A stretch of DNA of 33,748 bases from Phaeoceros laevis (taxonomy: Eukaryota > Anthocerotophyta > Anthocerotopsida > Notothyladales): contig JBNGIQ010009157.1 in NCBI GenBank assembly GCA_049999765.1, forward strand, positions 165,997 through 199,744, given 5' to 3'. The notes under the pieces are model-generated. The model saw only the letters and a program-made list of their open reading frames with translations. It was not told where the DNA came from and did no database searches. Positions 20,993 to 31,722 of this stretch are shown in pieces (the stretch's first letter is position 1; each line of letters starts with the position of its first letter). The position numbers and the translations under genes are program-made.

Positions 20993-23884
20993 ATGAAGAA
21001 GTTGGGTAATTTGCTTGTGTCGACAGTGAATCGAAACAAGCGAAACGCCTCCTCCTCTTTGGAGGAATTGCGCAGACATTTGTCATACTTACGTGCCACA
21101 TCCGAGCCAGCCAGACTTGCAACTAGCCCCGGTGAGTGTCGTTTGTTTCTTTGACCACAACTGTAGCTCTAGGTTTGCTGAATATCTATCAGATTCTTCT
21201 CTTGCAGTATTGGCGACAATTGCACGGCAGGCAGGGTGGAAGGAGGTTGCGGACTGCTCTTTGGATTGGTGTAACCGCAGGTCGGATAAGGTAGTCCATG
21301 GCCAGCACTTTGTGCTTTCCTGCTATTAGGTGTATACGTGGAGAACTTAGCAGAGAGCACTGACGTCTTAGTCATGGCCACCGATGCAGAAACAGCCGAA
21401 TCATTTGGACACCGTTCACAATTCAGCAAGGGAGGTCGTCCGCTGTGACCATGATGCATGGGGGGAGGACGAACAGGGACCAGAAAAGGCTAGTGGTGGT
21501 TTATGTAGAGTATCCAACCAGCCTGGAATCGATTATGAGGACTCGGCAAGGTGATGGGGTGCTTTTTCTCTGTGCCATGGTTTCCTTCAGAAAGTTCGAA
21601 AGTCTCTGTTATTTCTATTTCCGTTCGTAGCCTCGGTCAAAATGGGCACCGGATTCTTGAATGTGTTGACAGAACTCCAAAACACTGCAGGTTTGCAATG
21701 GATAAAGAGACCTGCGGTCAACTTTGCAAGGATGGACAGCTTAGGGAGGCTGTCGAAGCTTTGGACCTCCTTGTGCACCAAGGATCTCCGGTTGCCACAT
21801 CCCTGTTATATCGATTCTTGAGGAGGTGCACCTTGCAGAAAGATATTGTCCTTGGCAAGCGTGTTCATGCTCTTATTGCTAAAGGCGGGTATGATGCAGA
21901 CACATTCTTGGCCAACCACGTGATTTGTATGTACGCCTCTCATGGGATGTTGCATGAAGCAACGCAGGTTTTCAGAAGGGTTCCATCGCCCGATGGTTAT
22001 ATGTGGGCTTCCATCATTTTGGCTTGTGCTCGACTTGGGCACCCCTCTAAGGCTGTCCAGCTGTATCGAGAGATGCGAGAGTCCAAGCTGAGGCCAGACA
22101 ACCGTATATTTGTGGCAACCCTTAAAGCATGTGCCTCTGCCAAAGATTTGGTGTCCGGGAAGGAAGTTCATGCTGATTTTTTGAGGACCTCTTCCGAGCT
22201 CGGTGATCTGTTTGTTGGTAACTCTTTAGTAGACATGTATGCAAAATGCGGGAGTCTAGTGGATGCACGCAGAGTGTTTGATAATCTGCCAGCCAGAGAT
22301 GTGGTGACGTGGAATGCCATGATCGGAGGATATGTTCAGCTGGGACTTGGTCAAGAAGCTCTAACTCTGTATGCAAGCATGCAGCAGGATGGTATATATC
22401 CAGCAGATTATGTTACTTTCGTGTGCCTTTTAAAAGCGTGCACCATCTCAAATTCTTTACAACAGGGGAAGCAGCTTCATCTTGACATCCAGAAAAAAAG
22501 GCTAGAGACTGATTTGGCTATTGGTACTTGCCTTGTAGAGATGTATGCAAAATGCGGTAACTTAGAGGATGCTCGCGAAGTGTTTGACAGGTTGCCTTTT
22601 AAGGATGTTGTGACCTGGACTGTAATGATGGCAGGATATGTTCAGCATGAGCTTGGTCAAGAAGCCCTCTCTCTGTATACAAGTATGCAACAGGGTGGCA
22701 TCCGCCCCAATCAATTCACATTTTCCTGCCTCCTGAAAGCTTGTGCTAGCGTAGGAGCTCTGCATCTGGGAAAGCAACTTCATGCCCAAATACAAGAAAA
22801 AGGGCTGGATGGTGACGTAGTTCTTGGGAACAGTTTGGTATATATGTTTGCAAAGTGTGGGTGTTTAGAGGATGCTCGCACTGTTTTTGATAAACTGCAA
22901 ACCAAGGACGTGGTGACGTGGAATTCTATGATGGCTGGATATGCCCAGCATGGGCTTGGTAACGAGGCCATTCTTCTTTACAGGAATTTGCAGCAGGAGA
23001 GCATCTCCGCTTCCAGTATGGTTGTTGATAAATCGGTGGGTTTCCATGTGTGGCCCCAAGGTGTTCAACCTGATGGAGCTACTCTGACTTGTTTACTCGT
23101 GGCATGCAGTCATGAGGGTTTGGTGGACGAAGGCCGTTGGTTCTTCAAGACAATGGTGGAGGATCATGGCATTGTGCCCACTCTGTCTCACTACAACTGC
23201 ATGGTTGACCTTCTGGGACGGTCGGGCCTTCTGGACGAGGCAGAAGAGATGTTGCAAACTATGCCGTTTGAGAATGACGTTGTGGGATGGACATCTTTGT
23301 TGACTGCTTGCAAGAGCCACGGGGACCTAGACCGCGGAACGCGATGCTTCCACAGCCTCATCAAACTGGATCCCAAAAATGGGACAGCTTACTCACTTCT
23401 AGCAGCAATGTACACTACTGCTGGCAGATGGAGGGACGCACAAACAGTAGAGAGTCTGCGGAAGAGTGCCGGTGCTCTGAAGAAACCTGCAAAGGCCTGC
23501 ATTGAAGTGAAGAGCAAGGTGCACGAGTTCACCGTCGGAGAAGAGAGGCCTGATCTTTCATCAAAGCTGAGGAGTATGAATCATAGGCTGGTAGAGGAAG
23601 GCAGCCCTGTGCCACCAACAGAATTTGTACAGAAGACGGTCTCAGAGACAGGTAAGGAAGACGCTTTGTGTGGACATGCTGAGAAACTGGCGCTGGCCTA
23701 TGGCCTCCTGAACACTCCAGACGGGACAACCTTGCTGGTCACTAAAAACCTCAGGATGTGTAATGACTGCCACATTGGCACCAAGGGCATGTCAAGGCTC
23801 GAGAAACGCGAGATCATAGTTAGAGATGCACACCGCGTCCACCGCTTTGTGGATGGGTCTTGTTCGTGTGGGGATAGACACTGA
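20993..23884 (+). CDS. PPR protein with DYW:KP (DRH) domain, gene 1; candidate organelle U-to-C editing factor
   Basis: A PLS-class PPR protein of 801 residues in three exons: 20993-21131, 21208-21280 and 21691-23884. Splice borders are CCCCG|gtgagt..cttgcag and CGCAG|gtcgga..actgcag, in phases 1 and 2. The same plan occurs in gene 2, and both first exons are exactly 139 nt. The N-terminus (MKKLGNLLVSTVNRNKR, Ser- and Arg-rich) looks like an organelle presequence. PLS repeats run from about residue 75 to 650 (blocks such as VDMYAKCGSLVDARRVFDNL, DVVTWNAMIGGYVQ). The PG-box region has Lys-Lys-Pro (K669-P670). The deaminase motif is H733-A-E735 with C761-x-x-C764. The end is CSCGDRH instead of CGDYW. 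Known: DYW domains catalyse C-to-U editing, and the KP variant is linked to U-to-C editing. The RNA target and organelle are unknown. A readthrough frame opens at ATG 21554 (MGCFFSVPW), a possible alternative start. A 20-residue insertion lies at 23000-23059. Confidence 0.9.
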
Positions 23885-24375
23885 CAAGGCTCTGAATTGG
23901 CACATGGCTGTAGACCATTGCACATTGAAGTGCTTCCGTGGTGCTTCTATCTACTTTCAGCAGGTCAGGCTACCGTTGCAGACTGCACAGTGTCACCGCT
24001 AATGAACGGTAAGCTCCCCACGGATGAGCCCATCTGACCATACTTTCCCTCCAAAACCCAGTGCCCATGTGTCAAAGATGAGGTGGAGAGGTAAGGTTTC
24101 AGCAGACGAGAAGGTGGAAAGTCCGTGTATATAGATCAACACACACATCATCGTCGCTGGCGGAAGGGTAAGATACGGTTAAGGGAATGTGTGGCTGCTT
24201 TATCCCCTGTTGGCACCCACGGCTCCCTCAGGGCCCGCAGCTTCCCTTTGGTGCTGTGGCACTCGGAAGCACCTCATCAAGGCGAACGCACTTCGTCCCC
24301 GTCGTTTGCTCGCTCCCTCCCTCCCTCTCTTGTCGCTAGTAGAGCTCAATTGGCAGGCACTGAGGAGCAGCAGTC
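23885..24375. other. Spacer: PPR gene 1 3' flank and aminotransferase promoter/leader
   Basis: No gene is seen. The proximal part holds the 3' flank of PPR gene 1. The distal part holds the probable promoter and leader of the aminotransferase, including a CT-rich tract (ctccctccctccctctct, about 24313-24330) of the kind common in plant leaders. Confidence 0.55.
24128..24134 (+). promoter_or_regulatory. Possible TATA box of the aminotransferase gene
   Basis: The sequence TATATAG lies in a gtgTATATAGatc context, about 240 bp upstream of the start codon at 24376, with a CT-rich leader between. Position and sequence suit a plant TATA box. No transcript evidence is available, and such motifs arise by chance. 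Confidence 0.33.
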
Positions 24376-26090
24376 ATGGAGTATTATCCAGCTCCCGGGC
24401 GGAACCACCTGTTTGTTCCAGGCCCGACCAACATTCCTGAGCAGGTGCTCCGGGCTATGAACCGCAACAACGAGGACCACCGGTCACCTGCATTTCCCAA
24501 GCTCTCTCAGTCTGTCCTTGAGGATGTGAAGCGCATTTTCAAGACAACTAGCGCTACTTCTTTCATTTTCCCAACCACAGGTATTCTCGGGCTGCTCAAT
24601 TCTCCCAGGAGGCAGCTGCGGTCTTGCCAGCCCTCTGCTGGCTCCTTGCTTACTCGCTTGCCTCGTGCTTGGAATTTGCGCCTCAAAATTGCTCTTTGAA
24701 CGCTGCTGAGTTTGTAGCACTCGTAGTGTTGTTCGCCTACTGACAAGCTGTTTGTCAGGCACCGGAGCTTGGGAAAGCGCCTTAACCAACACGCTGTCCC
24801 CGGGAGACAAGATCGTGTCCTTCTGCCTGGGACAGTTCAGCCTGCTATGGATTGATATGATGCAGAGGCTCAAGTTCAACGTGGATGTCGTTGATATTGA
24901 GTGGGGGGCAGGTGTCGATTTGCACGACCTCAAGGCCAGGCTCAAGGCCGACTCCGCTCACGAAATCAAAGCAGTTGCTGTTGTCCACAACGAGACCTCC
25001 ACAGGAGTTACCAACAACATAGCCGCTATCCGCCGGGTGCTTGGTGAGTCTGCAGAGCCGTAGCCCCCTTGAGTTACTGCTTCAATTGCTGCTTCGCTGG
25101 CCAGCAAGCAGAAGTTCTGCCTGATTTCTGAGCTGATGAACTCGAATTATGCTGGCAGATGAGGCCTACCATCCGGCGCTGCTTTTAGTCGATGGAGTGT
25201 CATCCGTCGGCGCCATCGACTTCCGCATGGACGAGTGGAGAGTGGATGTAGCTTTGACTGGCTCTCAGAAGGCTCTGTCCTTGCCAACTGGTCTAGGTAT
25301 TGTTTGCGCAAGCACCAAGGCGTTGGAGGCTGCGAAGACTGCCAAGTCTGCCCGGGTGTTCTTCGACTGGGCCGACTACATCACGTTTTACAAGGCCGGA
25401 ACCTACTGGCCTTACACACCATCCAGTCAGCTGCTCTACGGTCTCAGAGCGTCTCTGGATCTCATCTTCGAAGAAGGATTGGACAACGTTCACGCAAGGC
25501 ATACTCGCCTTGCTACGGCAACAAGGTAGGGGAGGAAGACTGGCTAAGCTAACAGCGTGCATGCATGTTTACTAGGTCATTGACCATGTGTGGTCTAAGT
25601 ACTGTGCAGGCTGGCTGTAGCTGCTTGGGGCTTGAAGCTGTGCACCCAGAGCGAGGATTGGCACAGCGATACGGTAACAGCAGTTTTAGTTCCCTCCCAC
25701 ATTAACAGCAATGAAGTGGTTAAGATCGCGTGGAAGAAGTACAACCTCAACCTCGGCCTCGGTCTGAACAAGGTGAATGGGAAAGTCTTCCGCATCGGGC
25801 ATCTCGGCAACATTAACGAGGTACGTATACGTAACACGTAACTTGAGAGACCGTTAACCTTCGGAACGGCTGGCTGTCTGTCTTACTATCTTCTTTCCTT
25901 CTGCCCTGCTCCCTACCCCGTTCTGACACTGAGAGCACTTCGGTTTGAACAGCTGCAACTGTTGGGGACACTGGTGGGTACGGAGATGGCCTTATTGGAT
26001 GTTGGATATCAGTTCAAGCTGGGGAGTGGAGTTATCGCTGCTTCAGCCTATCTTCAGAAGACCATACCGCTCATCAAATCCAGGCTGTGA
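24376..26090 (+). CDS. AGT1: Peroxisomal serine:glyoxylate aminotransferase
   Basis: A PLP enzyme of photorespiration that converts serine and glyoxylate to hydroxypyruvate and glycine in leaf peroxisomes. Five exons: 24376-24580, 24759-25043, 25159-25525, 25610-25820 and 25953-26090. All have GT..AG borders and consistent phases and give 401 residues, the same length as Arabidopsis AGT1. Family blocks are GRNHLFVPGPTNIPEQVLRA near the start, FPTTGTGAWESALTNTLSPG, HNETSTGV, LLLVDGVSSVGAIDFRMDEW, the PLP-lysine motif ALTGSQKALSLPTG with K201 as Schiff-base lysine, and GLGLNKVNGKVFRIGHLGN. The last three residues, SRL, form a PTS1 peroxisome signal (Arabidopsis has SRI). Introns are 178, 115, 84 and 132 bp. 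The gene sits between the two inverted PPR paralogues and its ATG follows a CT-rich leader. Nothing looks broken. Confidence 0.97.
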
Positions 26091-26433
26091 AAATCTTGAA
26101 CCAAGGAGTTGGAAATATTGGGCCTACGACTCTACGTAGGCCATGAACTGATTTCTAATACTTGAACAGAGGACTGAAGGTGCTCAATAGCGATGTAGAA
26201 GAAGACAAAAAAAGGCGTGTGATGCCCCAGTGTAAAAAGTTTAACATAGAATTTTGACATTGCTAGAGGAATGAAGGATGCAGCAGTCTTGAAAGCCTTA
26301 TTTGTCCGTTTGGAGGGGACAGGTAGTGCAATGTCTAGAAAAAGCCAGGTGTTATGCCGGCCCCAGGGCTCGGGGTACGCCGGTAAACAGAGTAAAGTGC
26401 GCCGGTACCTAGACCCTTGCCGCCGGTTGTGGC

Positions 26434-26525
26434 GAAAACCTTCCAGCGGAGAAAAAGAAAACCTTCCAGCGGAGAAAAAGAAAACCTTCCAGCGGAGAAA
26501 AAGAAAACCTTCCAGCGGAGAAAAA
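26434..26525. repeat. Four perfect tandem copies of a 23-bp unit
   Basis: The unit gaaaaccttccagcggagaa plus aaa is repeated four times without a mismatch (26434-26456, 26457-26479, 26480-26502, 26503-26525). It lies inside the left half of the fold-back-like element. Perfect identity indicates recent expansion. Confidence 0.97.
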
Positions 26526-26645
26526 GGCGTAAAGCCGGTTGATATGAGGTTGTGCCAGCAACGTGCCGGCCCTGGCCCTAAATTTTAAGCATTTAGCCGG
26601 TTCCATCGTAGAAATACCAGCATTTAGTATGTGTAATATGTATAT

Positions 26646-26683
26646 GTTAATGGCTGCGCGGTAGCTACTAGCTGGCCATTAAC
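26646..26683. repeat. Short inverted repeat in the fold-back element
   Basis: Arms gttaatggc (26646-26654) and gccattaac (26675-26683) are perfect complements around a 20-nt loop that includes gcgcggtagc, a string found inverted in the right half of the same element near 26956. Confidence 0.8.
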
Positions 26684-26747
26684 TTACGTGACTGGCGCTT
26701 TCGAGACATGTAGGGCGAGGACATTGTGCCCACCCGAGGCGAAACTG

Positions 26748-26826
26748 ATTACGTTTAGGTCTCGCGTGATTATGTCTCGGGCACCCACATTATGTCAAGG
26801 GCAGCGTCATTATCTCACGGGCAGAC
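26748..26826. repeat. 20-bp tandem repeat array, attatgtc.cgggc type
   Basis: Copies start at 26769, 26789 and 26809 with an exact 20-bp spacing (attatgtctcgggc, attatgtcaagggc, attatctcacgggc), and a more diverged copy starts at 26748. The array is in the left half of the element, opposite in orientation to the array at 26873-26950. Confidence 0.85.
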
Positions 26827-26872
26827 GAGGGTAAGTAGGGGGCTGACTTGTGCCTGTTTCGCCAGCACAGAG

Positions 26873-26950
26873 GGTGGGCATAATGTCCGAGGAGCGCACA
26901 GTGTGGCCATAATGTCCGAGGAGCGCACAGTGTGGGCATAATGTCCGAGC
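26873..26950. repeat. 29-bp tandem repeat array, gcataatgtccgag type
   Basis: Copies of ataatgtccgaggagcgcac plus agtgtgggc start at 26880, 26909 and 26938 (the last is partial), a period of 29 bp. The core cataatgtccgag is the reverse-complement sense of the left array core, which supports the fold-back layout. Confidence 0.88.
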
Positions 26951-27203
26951 CCCCGCGCTACCGCGCTATGTCGAGGAAGCGCCGTTACGTACACTAATAG
27001 GGCTCGGGTAGGTTAGTAGAGAAGTACGTACACATTTGGTAAGCTGGTTCTGTTGCCCTGGAGACAACATTATGCCGGTTGGGTATACCAAACACCAGCA
27101 AGCATATTTACTAATATATTTTGCCAGCATTGCGCCGGTCTAGTCTAGGATTTTCAGGCTTTTGGCTGGTACACGTAAAAGAGTACCCCGAGCCCTGGCC
27201 GGC

Positions 27204-28898
27204 CCGCTTCACATGACACTCACGGATCACTGTCGTTTCCAACATTTCAACTTTCAAGGCTTCCGGAATGACTACACGAGTCTAATATAGTACAGGTCTT
27301 ATTAAAACATTGTGGGTTGGGTACATGTACAGAGTTGTGGATGGGTACAGAGTCTGTCGCCAGCGCTCAGGTTCCAGAGATCCGATCTTGGGGCAATTCC
27401 GATGAGCTTGGACCCACGGCATCAACTGCGCTGCTGCTGGCACCTACCGCTTGCACCCACCCCAAGTGGCTCCAAGTGGCGCCTGCATCAGCTTCAGAGA
27501 CAAGTGCCCACCAATAGGAGCGAAAAGCTCTTGCGTGGCAGGGTACATCTGGCATGCATCCGCTCCCAGCCATTCATTGAGATGAGAGGCAACGCCTTCA
27601 CAGCTACAGGCTACCGAAACACATTCTTTCCTTTTCTGACACGTGGGGGCATACCCCAGATGTCCGTTTCTACTCATGAGAAAGGCCGGCCTCTGCTACA
27701 AGCCCTGATAGGTCTCCTGTTCTTTAGTAGACTGTGTACTAGCCACCATAGTTTGGCTAGACCCGCCATAACCCATTTGCGATTTAGTACGCAATTCTCG
27801 CCAAACCCCAAGTCCGCTGCCACATATTACAGTTGTCTGCTTAATGACAGTTTACTCTTTCCCCTTCCTGTCTCATTTTCAAAGCATGTAACTTATGGAT
27901 GCCCAAATATGGGCTAGCTAGGCCACACTAGCCAGCAATATGTCTGGAGATGTGATCGTCGGTGTGAATCTTTCCACAACCCTTGCATGCTGAAAAAGAG
28001 ACAGCCTCCCGCTCACACACCAACTAAGCGTGGCATGCTCAATGCATGATCATTACCTGGGATCTTGTGCAGGATGATGACCTGCTTTGATCCCAGCTGC
28101 CTCGCCTGGCCTTAGAGCAGTAAGGACCAAAATAGCAGGAACCACAGCCTTGACCCCTTCATGCTCCACAATGCGGCTGCTTCTAATAAATCATCCTTGT
28201 TCCGCAACAACCCTTGTTCTGCAACAACGAGGTGATACACAAAATGCATCCCGATCTGTTAACAGAATAGTGACGGTTCCTTCACCGATAACTACGTCAC
28301 TCCGGAATGGACTCAGTAGAGAAGCAAGGACAGAATTATGTATGGCATTTTATCCAGCCCACGTTGACATACATACAGCACGAGCATAGCTACTGTAGGA
28401 TCCAGTACATCATGAATCTTCCCCGCTTGTTGAAGCATTTTAGATACACAATGGTCCAGGACCGACGACATACTATATCCTCGCTGAGTCGCAGCTGCTG
28501 AGTACCGGTAGAACGAAATTCCGGCTTCAGAACTTCTCAATCTCCGAGTTGTCCTGAATAACCTCCATTTGACTCGTCAGCCAAGAGTCACAGCTCCTGC
28601 ATAGTCAAGCAAAAAAGGTGAACTTAGAGGATCACCCAATGGGCTAATTTAGGGAGACATGAACGCTGTCTATGAGAGAGTGTAAAGAGCACACCTATCC
28701 TCCCATATGCACGATAATGCACTGAATACGCTGAGCCTTCAGGACTGCTTGATTGCTGACAGTGATGCACTGACCAAACAGCAACTATGTAAAGCTGTAG
28801 TAGGAACAAACTGCTGCACTGCCCAACTGCACACAACACCCTGCTGGGTCAGACCTTGTCTTCCTGTCCACTGCCCATACCAATTTGGAATCACGCTC
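27204..28898. other. Intergenic region without a supported gene
   Basis: A plus frame of about 200 codons at 27312-27917 opens on GTG, matches nothing known and has no splice context; I do not accept it as a gene. A short coding-like minus stretch near 28085-28175 (SRIVEHEGVKAVVPAILV) has no start and no recognised family. A 17-bp imperfect tandem duplication (ccttgttcYgcaacaac) lies at about 28196-28229. The part next to 28899 holds the 3' flank of PPR gene 2. Confidence 0.5.
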
Positions 28899-31722
28899 TT
28901 AATGTCGATCCCCGCATGAGCAAGACCCATCCACAAAATGGTGGACACGGTGTGCATCTTTAACAATGATCTCTCGCTTTTCAAGCCTTGACATGATCTT
29001 GGTGCCACTGTGGCAGTCGTTGCACATTCTGAGATTCTTGGTAACAAGTAAGGTTGTGCCGGCTGGAGTATTCAGCAGACCAAACGCCAGTGCCAGCTTC
29101 TCGGCATGTCCACACAAGGCATCCTCTTTCATTACTTCTGGAACAGCCTGCAGCACTAACTCTGTTTGTGGAACATGCCCTCCGTTGTCTCTAAGCCCAA
29201 GATTCACGCTCCTTAGTTTTGATGAAATATCAGCCCTCTCTTCTCCCACTGTAAATTCATGCACCTGGTTTTTCACTTCAATGCAGGCTTGTGCAGGCTT
29301 TTTTAGTGCACCTGCACACTTCCGCAACCTTTCTATTCTTTGCGCATCTGTCCATCTGCCAGCCCTAGCATACATGGTTGCCAACAGTGCATAGGGCGCC
29401 CCGTTTTCAGGCTCCAATGTGATAAGGCGCTCGAAACATCGGTGTGCACGTTCAACATCACCATGACTTCTGCAGGCATTCAGCAAGGATGTCAACCCCA
29501 CGATATTCTCAAGGTGCATAGTTTCTAACAGATTCTCTGCCTCGTCTAGACGGCCTGACCGCCCAAAAAGATCAACCATGGAAGTATAGTTGTAGACAGT
29601 GGGTGCAATTCCGTAATCCTCCACCATCATCTGAAAAAACCGTTGGCCCTCATCAACCAGCCCCTCATGGCTGCATGCCACAAGAAGAGAGTTAAAAGTG
29701 ACATTATCTGGCTCAACACCTTGCTCTTGCATCTCTTTGAAAGAATGTATTGCCATGTAGCTATTGCTATTTTGGGCGTAACCATTGAGAAGAGCATTCC
29801 AAGTTACCACATTTTTTATTTGCAAGCTGTCAAATACTCTGCGAGCATCATCCAAGCTGCCACATTTGGCGTACATATCAACTAGACAGTTGCCGACCAT
29901 CACATCAGATCCTAGTCCCTTTTCCTGAATCCTTGCATGGAGCTGCTTACCTTGACGTAAGGCACCCACACTTGCACAAGCTTGCAGGAGACACACAAAC
30001 GTGACCTCATTTGCTGGAATCAATCTATTATCTTGCATAGCTGCATAAAGATGAAGCGCTTCTTGACCAAGTCCAAACTGAACATATCCAGAAATCATGG
30101 CAGTCCATGTCACGACATCTTTGGATGGTAAATTGTCAAACACTTTGCGAGCATCATCTAAGCTCCCACATTTTGAGTACATGTCCACGAGACAATTGCC
30201 AATGAAAACATCTGCTTCAAGTCCCAGTTGCTGGATCTGTGAATGCAATTGCTTTCCCCGGCATAGATCCCCTATCCCAGCACATGCTTGCAGAAGTGAC
30301 ACAAACGTAACACTGTTTGCTGGACTAACACTTTCGTCTAACATACGTGCATGGAGAGCAAGAGCTTCTTGAGACTGCCCATGCTGAGCATATCCTGAAA
30401 TCATGGCAGTCCAAATCACCACATCTCGTGCAGGCAGGCTGTCAAAAACTCTGCGAGCATCATCTAAGCTTCCACATTTTGAATACATGTCCACCAGGCT
30501 GCTGCCAACAAAAACATCAGGCTCAATAATGCTCCCAAGTATATCAGCGTGGACCTCCCTGCCAGCAGCCAGATCTGCTGCACTGGCACAGGCTTTAAGG
30601 GTTGCGACAAATACACGATTGTCTGGTTTCACCATGGACTTTCGCATCCGCCGATATAGATTTATAGCCTGTGCCGGCTGTCCATGTCGGGCATATGCCA
30701 AGATAAGTGAAGACCACATATAGATGTCTGGTGTAGCCACGTTTAAGAAAACCTGATTTGCCTCCTCCAACATGCCATGAGATGCATACATGCAGATTGT
30801 GTGGTTGGCCAAGAATGTATCTGACTCATAGCCAGTTTCAAGAGAAAGAGCATGAACATGCCTCCCAAGCACCAGATCCTTCTGTCTAGTACATGTCTTG
30901 AGCGCATGATAGAGGAGAGATCTGGGAACATAAGATCCTCGCCGTACTAAGAAGTCCAGTTCTTGAATAGCCTCCCAGAGCTGCCCCTCTTTACATAAGT
31001 GTCTGCACGTTGATTTATCAGTGTGAAGTCTGCAAGGTTGAGAGTACTGTAAGTATTTGTGCCGAGCCAAGAGAGTATCCACGCTGCTACAGAAAAATAA
31101 CTAGAAAGTGATTTGCCAAAAGTAGCAACTCGAACTCCAAAGGGCAGCTGGTACCTGTTTAAGTTCTCAGAGCTTGATCCAGACTGGTAGGATGCATTAA
31201 AATCGTACACTGGTCGCATAGCCCATGCAGGTTGTGGGTGAGGCCAGAAGGCTTTTGTTGATGCCAAGTCCGGAAAATCTTGATGTTGCTGCATTGTGGA
31301 CGATGCTTAGACAGTGTTTTATTCCACGCCAATTAGGTGCCCAAAAGAGGTGCCGGCTAGTTTCCATGGACAAACCTTCGCTGACCTGCTGTCCCTTTGC
31401 TCCGAAGAGTTGGTTACGAAAGTATCCCATCGTTGCCTTGGTGCTCCTGCCAGTCAACTACAACCTTGAGCAACAGCAGTAGCACGAGCACGATAAGGAG
31501 ACTCAAGAAAGACAGCTTCATGACAAAAGCATCCAAGAGCACAATTGAGGTACTTGGCATAGTGTCGGAAAACTACGACTTACCGGGGCTAGTTGCAAAA
31601 CTTTCCTGTGCTTCCCGCATAGATGATAGACGCCTGCACCATCTCTCCATGGGGCAAGAGGAAGCGCGGTTGCATCGACTCCGATTCAGGCCGGATAAAA
31701 TAACACCACCAGCCTTCTTCAT
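28899..31722 (-). CDS. PPR protein with DYW:KP (DRH) domain, gene 2; candidate organelle U-to-C editing factor
   Basis: A PLS-class PPR protein of 776 residues, paralogous to the gene at 20993. Three exons: 31722-31584, 31446-31386 and 31029-28899. Borders are CCCCG|gtaagt..tggcag and AGCAG|gtcagc..cttgcag, in phases 1 and 2 as in gene 1. The long frame itself has no usable ATG: it opens at a GTG (31082) with a stop just upstream, so 5' exons are required. The N-terminus (MKKAGGVILSGLNRSRC) is basic and Ser-rich, like an organelle presequence. Repeats include VDMYSKCGSLDDARRVFDSL and DVVTWTAMISGYVQFGLGQ. The PG-box region has LKKPAQACIEV. The deaminase motif is H708-A-E710, followed by CNDCH, and the end is CSCGDRH. 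Known: the KP/DRH variant is tied to U-to-C editing. The target RNA is unknown. Alternative first exons (ATG 31430 or 31294) can also be spliced in frame. Confidence 0.9.

Larger units (their letters stand above)
26356..27203. mobile_element. Fold-back-like non-autonomous DNA element with terminal inverted repeats
   Basis: The left end 26356-26378 (gccggccccagggctcgggg, then tac) and the right end 27183-27203 are inverted copies that differ by a 2-nt gap. Inward, the halves keep pairing imperfectly: a block near 26685-26712 (tacgtgactggcgctttcga) resembles the complement of 26965-26992, gcgcggtagc near 26656 recurs inverted near 26956, and attatgtc-type repeats on the left face ataatgtc-type repeats on the right. 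No transposase frame is present and I could not find a clear target-site duplication. The structure suits a fold-back or long-inverted-repeat MITE-like element about 850 bp long. Confidence 0.7.

Noticed and set aside
20842-21122. Minus-strand frame with text resembling an I29 cysteine-protease propeptide (KYDKCLRNSSKEEEAFRLF)
   Set aside because: The similarity is brief and stops at once. The opposite strand carries the first exon of PPR gene 1, with canonical borders and an equal-length counterpart in the paralogue.
21384-21550. Possible first exon of PPR gene 1 (MQKQPNHLDTV) spliced at 21551-21630
   Set aside because: Phase fits and gene 2 has a similar option (31294-31155), but the acidic peptide does not resemble a presequence. 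The 139-nt exon model is better supported in both genes; this stays only as an alternative.
27312-27917. Plus-strand frame of 201 codons
   Set aside because: It opens on GTG and the translation shows no domain, repeats or conserved block; likely chance openness.
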